DNA from: a virus
IMG/VR virus record: IMGVR_UViG_3300010037_000002
Location: 1-33,763 of that record
Reading direction: 5' to 3' (one strand)
Length of the DNA: 33,763 bases
The notes under the pieces are model-generated. The model made no database searches and had not been told where the DNA came from. It was given only the letters and a program-made list of their open reading frames with translations. The translations under genes were made by a program, and so were the position numbers. Within the stretch, counting starts at the first letter, position 1. Each line of letters begins with the position of its first letter. Below are positions 13,928-21,637 of the stretch, in pieces.

Positions 13928-14413
13928 TTATTTAAAATACATTTCTACTTCTTCTTTTCGTCGGGTTATTAATCCTTTCAATTTAATTCCGTTTCCGGTA
14001 ATCGCTAAGTTTTCCCAATAGGCGGTTAATTCAGCTTCTGGAATCTTTTTATTTACCTTTTCGAATAGGTTGAAATATTTTATTTTGCCATCTTTTCCGA
14101 CATAAGTTGCGCCGGCATTATAAATGAAATCAGCAATTGCATCAAACTCGTCTTGATATAAATCATCGCGGCAAAGTTTATCTACCAAAGGACTAACATA
14201 TTTAGCAAACCAGCCACGTAATAACCTATCCGCTTCTTTTGCCGTTATTGGCGCATCTTTCATTGTCACTTTTTTACCCGTATCAAAATAACGAGTAGTG
14301 CCATAACCGATAGTATGTACTTTAGCAGGGCATAAATAAGGCGATGGACAAAAATCCTCGTCTTTTTTTGTTTTAGCAATTAATGATTCGCTGACGCTTG
14401 TAATCTTTACCAT
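13928..14413 (-). CDS. Endolysin: GH24 (T4-type) lysozyme with Glu-Cys-Thr triad
   Basis: A 161-residue lysozyme. It has the T4-like active-site spacing E19-x8-C28-x5-T34 (E in KKDEDF, YLCPAK, HTIGYG). Cys in place of the T4 Asp20 is known in P1 Lyz-like enzymes. A conserved FIYNAGATYVG segment and LKGLITRRKEE follow, as in the family. There is no clear signal peptide, so release should depend on the holin genes next to it. The start shares the A of the upstream stop (TAATG). It degrades peptidoglycan at the end of infection. Confidence 0.93.
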   Translation of the reverse strand: MVKITSVSESLIAKTKKDEDFCPSPYLCPAKVHTIGYGTTRYFDTGKKVTMKDAPITAKEADRLLRGWFAKYVSPLVDKLCRDDLYQDEFDAIADFIYNAGATYVGKDGKIKYFNLFEKVNKKIPEAELTAYWENLAITGNGIKLKGLITRRKEEVEMYFK

Positions 14414-14637
14414 TATAACTTATTTGGATCTTTTACTGTCAATTGGCTTGTAATCCCAACAGCCGAACCGATAGCGGTTACATATGTAGCAATAGCGATT
14501 ACTCCTGCAGGAATTGCAACAACTCCGACAACTGGCAACGCTAAAATTACCCCACTAACCGTTACCGCTCCGATTGCGATATTCCTCAATACTTTGAAGA
14601 AAGCCGGAGTTTCTGATTTAAATCTTTTCATTATCAT
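14413..14637 (-). CDS. Holin-like protein with two membrane helices (74 aa)
   Basis: A basic N-terminus (MIMKRFKSE) is followed by two hydrophobic stretches at about 17-40 (LRNIAIGAVTVSGVILAL...) and 44-66 (GVIAIATYVTAIGSAVGI). The C-terminus is short and polar. This is a class II holin-type layout beside a lysozyme. It overlaps the lysozyme start and the upstream gene stop by a few bases. The role is deduced from membrane layout and place. Confidence 0.7.
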   Translation of the reverse strand: MIMKRFKSETPAFFKVLRNIAIGAVTVSGVILALPVVGVVAIPAGVIAIATYVTAIGSAVGITSQLTVKDPNKL

Positions 14638-14855
14638 TTTATAAATTTATTTACTAGCCAAATAGCTGTGTTAAAAATCAATGTTAAAATTAAGGCAATG
14701 CCCGAAAGCCTAGCTTTATATTCTTTTTCCCTTGTTAACATGGCCGCCTGGGCTTTGTCAATCCTAGATACTTTTTCGACTAATCCCTCTTGATTTGTCG
14801 CGCTGTCACTTTCTAAGTAAAAAAGAATTCTGTCTATTTTTTGGCCGTCGGTCAT
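14634..14855 (-). CDS. XhlA-like lysis accessory or class III holin-like protein (73 aa)
   Basis: A soluble, charged, coiled-coil-prone N-terminal part (LVEKVSRIDKAQAAMLTREK) carries one C-terminal membrane helix (GIALILTLIFNTAIWLV) and a short basic end. This resembles XhlA/class III holins or spanin-like accessories. It is immediately upstream of the two-helix holin-like gene and overlaps its start. It would act in the inner membrane in timing or assisting lysis. Confidence 0.65.
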   Translation of the reverse strand: MTDGQKIDRILFYLESDSATNQEGLVEKVSRIDKAQAAMLTREKEYKARLSGIALILTLIFNTAIWLVNKFIK

Positions 14856-14889
14856 TCTGATAATTTTATGTTAAAAGCAAAAATAACAA

Positions 14890-15189
14890 TTAATCTTCTT
14901 TTCTGACAAATTCAAGGCGTTGCAATGTAAGATTTTCAATAAAGACATTTGACTGCCCGTAATCGTTAAATTCTTGTTCCGTTAGTTGGATATTTCCTTC
15001 GTCGATTCTCTTTTTATCGCAGTCGAATACTTCATAATATAGCCCGCAAGTTTTAGCGGTTGTTTTAAATGTCAATACGCTAACCGAAATACTGTCGGCT
15101 ATTTTGTTTCTACCGATTTGAACCGGATTGATTTTTTGTGCGCTTAATGAAGAAGCAACAAGTAAAATTGGTAATAATAATTTTTTCAT
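14890..15189 (-). CDS. Secreted protein of unknown function (99 aa)
   Basis: I use ATG at 15189 (MKKLLLPILLVASSLSAQ): the open frame extends further back, but this is the first convincing start, giving a classical signal peptide with a cleavage site near SAQ. The mature part is short and polar, with two cysteines (C in KTCGLY and FDCDKK). It sits 5 bp after the large fibre gene, which also begins with a signal peptide. A role in the envelope (a spanin substitute, an exclusion factor or a fibre accessory) is possible and untested. Confidence 0.72.
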   Translation of the reverse strand: MKKLLLPILLVASSLSAQKINPVQIGRNKIADSISVSVLTFKTTAKTCGLYYEVFDCDKKRIDEGNIQLTEQEFNDYGQSNVFIENLTLQRLEFVRKED

Positions 15190-15194
15190 AATTT

Positions 15195-17639
15195 TTAATT
15201 TACAGTGTATCGAAAAGTAAATGACATTGACGTGTCGCCTACATCCATTGTCGTATACGAGACGTTGCATTTGTCAAAATCGCTGCTTTGTATAAAGATA
15301 GGAACATTGGCTGCCGTGGTAAAAGAGTGGGCTGTTCCGTTTCCTATATTTCTAGGCAAAGCCGAAGTCCTATTGAACGGAAGGCTTGCTGTAAACGCTG
15401 TTTGTCCCGTGCCTAAAGTACTAGAAACTCCGCTTAAATGTACTGTTACAGAGACTATATCCCCTATTCTTTGATAATATGCTTCTTTGCTGATCGTGCC
15501 TATAGTAAAATTAGACAAAGGAGTAATAGTTACTGTATATGTGCCGCTAGATGTGTTAGGAATGCTAGACGTAACAAAAGCAGTAGTCGCAATCTGAGTA
15601 GTATTTGTTCCAGCTGATGCGGTTGGAGCTGTTGGAGTTCCTGTAAGAGATGGAGATGCAATATTTGCTTTTGAATCGTGTTGCGACTTAGTAATGAAAT
15701 GATTTGATGCGGTAGCATCACTGCCTGATACCGTGCCATTGAATTGACCTTTGCTGCCGTTATCTGTTGATGTTCCGACTAATAAACTACCATTATTAAC
15801 TACTAATAATCTGTCTTGCCATCCACTACTATATGTTTGAATTTTAAATGTATCAGAACCACCTACTACTAATTGCTGCCCTGTTTCGCGACTAGTAATT
15901 CTATTTGTATCACCTATATGCCCTAATATTATGTCTGTGTCAATTTGTGTGTTTCCAACAACGTGTAATTTATCTTGCGGGTTAATAGTGCCAATACCGA
16001 TATTAGTTCCATTATCGTAAACAATACTATTCCCGAGAGTCGTTGTCCCAATGAATTTAGGCAAAAAACTAGTAGTCCCAGTTCCAGAAATAGGATTTGA
16101 AAGCGAACCGCCTCCTGCTAATAAAGCATCTGTGGTTGTTGCGCCTGATTTAACGAAGCCTGTACTGGCGATATTCGAACTATATGTTTTCGCTCCTGCA
16201 ATAGTTTGAGTTCCGTCCGTTATATGCCCATAAGTAACGCCTGTTTGAGCCGTTTGAAGATTATTTAATGCGTTGTGATCTGTAACCCCTGCGCTCGTAA
16301 AATTAGTCCCCATTTGATTATTTCTATCTATTTGAGTTGATGTAGTCGCGTTTTTTTGAACTATAATTCGGCCAACTAAAACCATATGACTCGTAATGAA
16401 ACTAGGGATATTTGCAGGCTCTGGAGCTACTTGTGCCTGTCCTAAACTATAATCGCCCGTACCTAAAACAATAGCCATTCCCGTGTCTTGCCCAACGCTA
16501 CGATACACGAAATTAACCGCGTAACTATTACTTGTCAGAGTAGCTAAACCGCCTGTTGCGTTATATTGTGTATTGTTGTATTGTGTCACGACTGATTTAC
16601 TCCATGTGCCAGAAGTATTTACAAATTGATAGCAAGTTTGAACGTTTGAAGCAACCGCGGTTAGGGGTATCTCAATACCGCCTTTCCAAGCGGTACCCGA
16701 TGAAACTGTGATGACTCTAGTTGCAGATTCCCCTAACAACACTCCCCCTGGTTCGAATCTGAATTGCTGCGTCTTTTCCCAACTCTTTTGTAATTTATTA
16801 GATAAAGCTAGTCCTAAAGAGTCGTAGTCGGCAATATGTAAACTTGTGCCATCCCTATATACTTTAAATACGGGAATAATCGTAGTGTAATTAATTACGG
16901 ATTCCGTAGTTGTCACAACCAACGATACCGCACCTGTCGTGGTGTTATATTGAGCCGTAATGTAATTTGTCATTTGGTCTGTCAAAGCAAAAGTACTGCC
17001 CGCTATAGCGAAACTTTTAGGCCTGCCTGATCCATTAGCATTTGCAAACATCGTGTAAACTCCATTTCCTAAAGTTACCGAACCAGCGCCTAAATCCGTT
17101 ATTGTCGGAATGCTCGAAACTCCTGCCGATAACTGAACCGAAGTAGTAGAAATAATATTCCATTTACCCGATCCGTCTGACTCAAAATAACCAGAACCAT
17201 TAGGGAAATTTACCACCGCATTAGTCGCTCCACCGATTAAATCCGAACCGTTAGGTAGTACGATAATCATTCGAGCAGCAGAAGCTAAAGAGCTTTCGTC
17301 TGTAATCCAAATTCTTTGGTTTGCGGTTGTTGCAGGCGGGAGCGTTACGTTTCTATTAGCTGTAATATTGGTATATGCTATAAGTCTATTGGTAGTCCCT
17401 GTAATAGTATAGTTAGCGTCATTTACAGCTACTCTAGACTCTCCCGTGTTAACCAAAGCAAACGGAATCTTTCCCTGAGTTCCATCTGTTCCTGTTGTGG
17501 TTAAATACGTCGGTGTTGAAACTGTTTGGGCGGAATTATTTTTAATCCCATAATCGAATTCCTGTTCTTGTCCCGTGCTGACCTGCCCTATTGCCCAGAA
17601 AGGCAAAAAGAGTAATAAAAGTAATTTTAGTTTTTTCAT
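15195..17639 (-). CDS. Large tail fibre / receptor-binding protein with signal peptide (814 aa)
   Basis: An 814-residue fibre-like protein dominated by Ser, Thr, Gly and Asn. Fibre modules are visible: GIGTINPQDKLHVVG (the common 'GIGT-sP-KL-V' fibre repeat) near the middle and SLTGTPTAPTASAGTN plus TTQIATTAFVTSS toward the end. A compact beta-rich tip follows. Unusually it begins with a clear Sec-type signal peptide, MKKLKLLLLLFLPFWAIGQ. It lies at the end of the tail cluster, right after two smaller fibre genes. It should contact the host surface and define host range. The C-terminal end shows no chaperone protease domain. Confidence 0.85.
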   Translation of the reverse strand: MKKLKLLLLLFLPFWAIGQVSTGQEQEFDYGIKNNSAQTVSTPTYLTTTGTDGTQGKIPFALVNTGESRVAVNDANYTITGTTNRLIAYTNITANRNVTLPPATTANQRIWITDESSLASAARMIIVLPNGSDLIGGATNAVVNFPNGSGYFESDGSGKWNIISTTSVQLSAGVSSIPTITDLGAGSVTLGNGVYTMFANANGSGRPKSFAIAGSTFALTDQMTNYITAQYNTTTGAVSLVVTTTESVINYTTIIPVFKVYRDGTSLHIADYDSLGLALSNKLQKSWEKTQQFRFEPGGVLLGESATRVITVSSGTAWKGGIEIPLTAVASNVQTCYQFVNTSGTWSKSVVTQYNNTQYNATGGLATLTSNSYAVNFVYRSVGQDTGMAIVLGTGDYSLGQAQVAPEPANIPSFITSHMVLVGRIIVQKNATTSTQIDRNNQMGTNFTSAGVTDHNALNNLQTAQTGVTYGHITDGTQTIAGAKTYSSNIASTGFVKSGATTTDALLAGGGSLSNPISGTGTTSFLPKFIGTTTLGNSIVYDNGTNIGIGTINPQDKLHVVGNTQIDTDIILGHIGDTNRITSRETGQQLVVGGSDTFKIQTYSSGWQDRLLVVNNGSLLVGTSTDNGSKGQFNGTVSGSDATASNHFITKSQHDSKANIASPSLTGTPTAPTASAGTNTTQIATTAFVTSSIPNTSSGTYTVTITPLSNFTIGTISKEAYYQRIGDIVSVTVHLSGVSSTLGTGQTAFTASLPFNRTSALPRNIGNGTAHSFTTAANVPIFIQSSDFDKCNVSYTTMDVGDTSMSFTFRYTVN

Positions 17640-17647
17640 AGTTGTAA

Positions 17648-18340
17648 TTAAAGTGTGTAATCTATTCTAACTCTAGCGTTTAATGTTATTGCTTTTTTAA
17701 ATGTAACTGTACTTCCTGATTGCGTAAAAGTTAATAAATCAGACTCAAAACCAACTGATTCTAAATCCTGAGGCGATTCATTTATCCATCCTTTAAACGC
17801 TACTGCGCCAGAAGGGATGACGTAAGATTGACCGCTGCCAGCATATCTTTTTGAAACTGGGCGAATGGTATTAAGATCTGACAAATTAGCCTTTAGTGCT
17901 AACGCGTTGAAAACAGCATTTTCACTCGGTGTGGTGCTTACAAATCCGGTTCTTATAAATTGCGTTATACCTGCTAATTCCACATTTATCGGTATTTCAA
18001 CGCCTATAAACCAATAAGAGCCATTCGATACTAATGCGTTTAATTCTTCTGTACACACGATTGTAGCGCCACCACTTACATTGTAAAAAGTACCCGCGCC
18101 AACCAATATAAATTCTTCTTGTGTTGTTGTCGGCAATGTTTCTCCATCCGCTACCGATACAGCTCTGAATCCAACGCCACCGGTAACAGATATGTAAGAA
18201 GTTAAAAAGTCGGCTAAAGATTGAACTGTTCCGCTTTTTAAATCAGCGCCAACTTCATGAGGTATTTTGTCGGTTAAATTAAAAGCAGCATCGGGTAATT
18301 GACCTACTCTTACCGTATTTACATCGTTTGGATTTATCAT
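17648..18340 (-). CDS. Tail fibre protein with shared anchor module (230 aa)
   Basis: The first about 45 residues (TVRVGQLPDAAFNLTDKIPH, then EVGADLKSGT) match the start of the neighbouring 182-residue protein, so they probably form a common attachment module. The remainder differs: beta-rich, with a C-terminal domain ending TFKKAITLNARVRIDYTL, typical of structural or fibre proteins. It is coupled to the upstream gene by TAATG. It likely forms part of the tail tip, possibly as an alternative adhesin. Confidence 0.75.
   Translation of the reverse strand: MINPNDVNTVRVGQLPDAAFNLTDKIPHEVGADLKSGTVQSLADFLTSYISVTGGVGFRAVSVADGETLPTTTQEEFILVGAGTFYNVSGGATIVCTEELNALVSNGSYWFIGVEIPINVELAGITQFIRTGFVSTTPSENAVFNALALKANLSDLNTIRPVSKRYAGSGQSYVIPSGAVAFKGWINESPQDLESVGFESDLLTFTQSGSTVTFKKAITLNARVRIDYTL
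18228..18274. repeat. 47-bp exact repeat in the fibre anchor module, copy A
   Basis: Identical over 47 bases to 18776..18822. It encodes the KIPHEVGADLKSGT part of both anchor modules. The surrounding sequence has diverged, so this segment is either conserved by gene conversion or recently duplicated. Confidence 0.9.
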
Positions 18341-18888
18341 TATAATCTCATTACTTGAAGTTCAACTAAATAAGGCTGCATGTTTTTATCCGTGCCACTA
18401 ACACCTACTACGCTTGTTGACCTTGAAAACGCAGCCCCAGAATTAATATTAGAAGCCGCATGCGTGTTTCCTCCTGATTGAAAAGACTCCGAATGCATAT
18501 CTACAGTATGCGAATGCGCCACAACTACCGCGTCCCTAGATCCGCCAGTTAATCCGACTACATTGCTTGTGACTCCATAAGCAACACCTACCCTGCCATC
18601 TTTGTTTATAGTTCCGTTGTTTCCGTTGCAAATAGCATATCCTAGCATTAGATTTACACCTAGTCCAGTGTCATCAAAGTTTGATGTTATATATAGCGTA
18701 TTTACGTGAAGTGTAATAACCTCGTATTGCATAGCTCCGATAAAGGGAGTTATAAATGCTATCAGCTCATCTATCGTTCCGCTTTTTAAATCAGCGCCAA
18801 CTTCATGAGGTATTTTGTCGGTAAGACTAAATGGCGATGGGGGCAATTCCCCAACCCTTACCGTTGTTATTAAATTTGGATCTATCAT
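18340..18888 (-). CDS. Tail collar-domain fibre protein (182 aa)
   Basis: The N-terminal anchor module is shared with the next gene (TVRVGELPPSPFSLTDKIPH...). The C-terminal half is a phage tail collar domain: GYAICNGNNGTINKDGRVGV, then VAHSHTVDM and the ending MQPYLVELQVMRL. Collar domains shape fibre tips in many phages. TAG and ATG are adjacent at the upstream junction. It probably assembles at the tail end as an adhesin or fibre component. Confidence 0.85.
   Translation of the reverse strand: MIDPNLITTVRVGELPPSPFSLTDKIPHEVGADLKSGTIDELIAFITPFIGAMQYEVITLHVNTLYITSNFDDTGLGVNLMLGYAICNGNNGTINKDGRVGVAYGVTSNVVGLTGGSRDAVVVAHSHTVDMHSESFQSGGNTHAASNINSGAAFSRSTSVVGVSGTDKNMQPYLVELQVMRL
18776..18822. 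repeat. 47-bp exact repeat in the fibre anchor module, copy B
   Basis: Partner of 18228..18274; same orientation and the same coding phase in the collar-domain gene. Direct repeats like this could let the two fibre ends recombine. Confidence 0.9.
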
Positions 18889-19401
18889 CTATATTTCGTT
18901 TGTTCTTATTATTTCGTTAACATCCCCATTATTAATAACTTCGTTCGGACTCCCTGAGTTCAAAACGGTAGTCCCTAATTTAGCCGTTAAAGGTTTGTGA
19001 AATCCAGATATTGATCCGGAAAAAGATATAAATTCGTCTATATTATTAGTTTCTGAAAGACTGCCTATATATCCTTTTCCGTAGTCGATTATCGGGTAAA
19101 TTGTACCTTGTATTTTCCAATCTAAAAGTATTTTATCTCTTTTTAACTGCTTTAATTTATCATAGCTGGCCACGCTGAAATTACCGCCTGACACGGTGGT
19201 GTTTAATTGAAGTCCGTTAAAACTAATACTGTAAGATTGCATTACCGGGCGTGAAGTTACCCATCCTTGGTTATCTCTCGTGGTAGTATCCATGAAATCT
19301 GAGGTTTCATCCATAGAATTGGATGTTAAACACCCTATCGGCAGCCAGTTGTTATTCTGTTTTAAAAATAAAATTCGGTCTTGTCCATTTGTAAAATCCA
19401 T
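18889..19401 (-). CDS. Second tail-tube-like protein (170 aa)
   Basis: Resembles the major tail tube protein (24108..24548) in layout. An ILFLKQNNNWLPIGCLTSNS start compares with ILYIYDDTIYRPVACLTKNS there. A central SYDKLKQLKRDKI aligns with SHDYLLSIQQLREPI, and both then have a beta strand and a ...FISFSGSISG versus ...STFTATLEGSG ending. It is encoded after the baseplate gene, so it may be a distal tube or baseplate ring rather than the main tube. The stop codon is TAG. The fold relation is inferred by eye. Confidence 0.72.
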   Translation of the reverse strand: MDFTNGQDRILFLKQNNNWLPIGCLTSNSMDETSDFMDTTTRDNQGWVTSRPVMQSYSISFNGLQLNTTVSGGNFSVASYDKLKQLKRDKILLDWKIQGTIYPIIDYGKGYIGSLSETNNIDEFISFSGSISGFHKPLTAKLGTTVLNSGSPNEVINNGDVNEIIRTNEI

Positions 19402-19420
19402 ATTTCAAAGGTATGTTTTT

Positions 19421-21637
19421 TTATTTAATAGTTGGTTTTACCGTTTCTCCGTAATCCATAGTGTAATTATATACAATATCCATTAATTCCCCAGCAAACA
19501 GCTCTAAATGCTTGCAAGTGGTTACATTTGTTGCGGTATCATAAGCCCATTCAATAAACATAAACTTGCCTATGTTATTAATTGTAGTTAAAGACATGTA
19601 AGGGATATATCCGTAAAAATCGCCTCTAAACACCTTAGTAGGGCGCTGAGCGATTCTTAATTCCTCTTCGGCCGCGATTCTTAGTAATGGAAATTTATCA
19701 GCGCTGTTTTTTCTAGTCCATAATGTAGTCGGACTATTGCTTGAGTTGTAAATAGCTCCTAAATATACTACGTCGGCATTATCGCCATTATAAACGGTTT
19801 GATTAGCTTTTACTATTGAGCTTACCCCATTCCTTTCTACAGTATGGAATTCCCCTTCTGGAGACCCGGTTGATTGAGACGGTATTATATCTAGCGAGCT
19901 AATAAAAGTAGTGCTATTTGCCCCTAAGTTTTGACAAGCAATTATAGCGATTGTTAAGGTGTTGTCAGATTGTATTTTAGGGAAATTTAGTGTAATACTC
20001 CCTTTTTTGCCCGGTAAATAAAATATAATATATTTAGTTGAATCCGTTGACCAAACCGCGTTTTTGAAATCATCAAGAGGTGTTTCGCTATTTTTAGGAG
20101 TGTAATCTAAATAATAAATACCCTGCTTTATTTGCATTTTTACAAATGAACTGCCAAATTTAGAAGTTACATTGTAATCCATTTTCATCGATACTTCGTC
20201 ATCAATAGTTACGGCTATTGGATCACTTTTCACCGTTACGGTAGTAGACCCCAAGCTATTCGTGTTTCTAAAGTAAAATCCATAATCTTGGAATGGGTCG
20301 TTAAGAAGGTAGTAAGGGTCGTTAACCGTCCAGTTATCATAACTAAGTGAAAAATTGTTTTTCACTAATCCGGGATTATTTAATAATCCACTAACAAGCC
20401 CATATTTATACCCAAGTCGAAACCCTCCAATACTGCCTCTTATTTCAATTCGCTGATTTGACCCGCAATGATGAGGGTAGAAGTTATCTATCTGACTACC
20501 TAGTGATTTATTTAAATTAACCGTTTTAGTCCCTTTGTAAATATTGTTTATATCAAATCTCCTAAACAGTACATAAGGATCGAAAAATATTTCATTAGGT
20601 TTGTAAATATACCATTCGCCATCTGACTGAGTGATACACGCTTTAAAAATATCCAATATAGACTTTAAAACATCCTCGCAAGACATTTTAGTTTCATCAT
20701 CTTTTCTAATAAATCTATTTGCGTTTAGTTTTACGTTACTAAATACATCGCTACCGAACGGCAAACCATCGTATAAGATATTTACACTTGTATTTATCGG
20801 CATATGTATTCCGGTGCGTTTTAAACAATGGTAAATAATATCTATTACTAACATTTTTCCGGTAAAATTAAGACCGTTATCTTTAACAAATGAAAGGTTA
20901 GAAATTGCACCTAACCCATCCACACAATCCAGCGTAATAATCCATTCGTCTTTAACATAATCTTGATAAACCCCATCAGGATTTAAATACCCTTGAAATA
21001 TCAATTTACTGTTTCTATATAGCTTTACAGATAAGTCTTGTTCGCTTTCGGAGTACAAGTCTTCTAACGTCACATCTTTGCTGGCTTCTAATTTCAGCGA
21101 AATTCCACCGCCCCTAATAGGGTCTAAGTGATTGTTCACGCTGGCTTTCTCAATTATCGCAGTTCCGTGTATTTCTTGCGCGCCACCTATGTAGTTTTTC
21201 TTGAATATTTCACACAAGTAAGTATCGTTAACGATATTTTTATACTGAAAAAAGTACTTTAAATTAATAGTGGTAACAAGTGAAATGTCTTCCGAATCTA
21301 TTGATATGGCAGGATTAATCGCACTTAAATAAACCGTTATAAAAGCGTCTATATCTATAGACGCCTCTATAACCGTGTTGTCGACTATAGCATAAGATAT
21401 TCCAGCAGTACTATAATTATCAACTAAAAAAGCTAATGTATTAGCTATTGTCGCTTGTGTAGCTCCGCTTACTTCCACTTTTGAAGGGTCGCCGCCGCCG
21501 AAAACCTGATAATCTACAATTACTTCGGTAAATCCGTTAGGATAAACTAAGCTAACGCCATTAATATCTATTTTGTAATTAAACCCAATCCCTACGGCTG
21601 GGTTTTCGTCAAATGTTATTAATATTTTCTTACCCAT
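19421..21637 (-). CDS. Tail-tip / baseplate hub-like protein (738 aa)
   Basis: A large beta-rich protein directly after the tape measure gene, the usual place of distal-tail/tail-associated baseplate proteins. It contains DPIRGGGISLKLEASKD, YQDYVKDEWIITLDCVDGLG and MSCEDVLKSILDIFKAC plus GEWYIYKPNEIFF, patterns I associate with the central baseplate protein of Bacteroidetes siphophages. No enzymatic domain is clear. It should seat the fibres and seal the tube end. The TAATG start overlaps the tape measure stop. Confidence 0.75.
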   Translation of the reverse strand: MGKKILITFDENPAVGIGFNYKIDINGVSLVYPNGFTEVIVDYQVFGGGDPSKVEVSGATQATIANTLAFLVDNYSTAGISYAIVDNTVIEASIDIDAFITVYLSAINPAISIDSEDISLVTTINLKYFFQYKNIVNDTYLCEIFKKNYIGGAQEIHGTAIIEKASVNNHLDPIRGGGISLKLEASKDVTLEDLYSESEQDLSVKLYRNSKLIFQGYLNPDGVYQDYVKDEWIITLDCVDGLGAISNLSFVKDNGLNFTGKMLVIDIIYHCLKRTGIHMPINTSVNILYDGLPFGSDVFSNVKLNANRFIRKDDETKMSCEDVLKSILDIFKACITQSDGEWYIYKPNEIFFDPYVLFRRFDINNIYKGTKTVNLNKSLGSQIDNFYPHHCGSNQRIEIRGSIGGFRLGYKYGLVSGLLNNPGLVKNNFSLSYDNWTVNDPYYLLNDPFQDYGFYFRNTNSLGSTTVTVKSDPIAVTIDDEVSMKMDYNVTSKFGSSFVKMQIKQGIYYLDYTPKNSETPLDDFKNAVWSTDSTKYIIFYLPGKKGSITLNFPKIQSDNTLTIAIIACQNLGANSTTFISSLDIIPSQSTGSPEGEFHTVERNGVSSIVKANQTVYNGDNADVVYLGAIYNSSNSPTTLWTRKNSADKFPLLRIAAEEELRIAQRPTKVFRGDFYGYIPYMSLTTINNIGKFMFIEWAYDTATNVTTCKHLELFAGELMDIVYNYTMDYGETVKPTIK

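Noticed and set aside
15530-15739. 69-codon Leu/Gln-rich ORF in the fibre gene
   Set aside because: It comes from reading the Thr/Ala/Pro repeats of the fibre in another frame; the low-complexity LLLRLR pattern is an artefact.
15195-17639. Diversity-generating retroelement acting on the fibre gene
   Set aside because: No reverse transcriptase gene and no template repeat were seen anywhere in the window.
19280-19486. Plus-strand ORFs above 60 codons in the structural region
   Set aside because: All oppose long, well-identified minus-strand genes and show no motif. Treated as antisense shadows.
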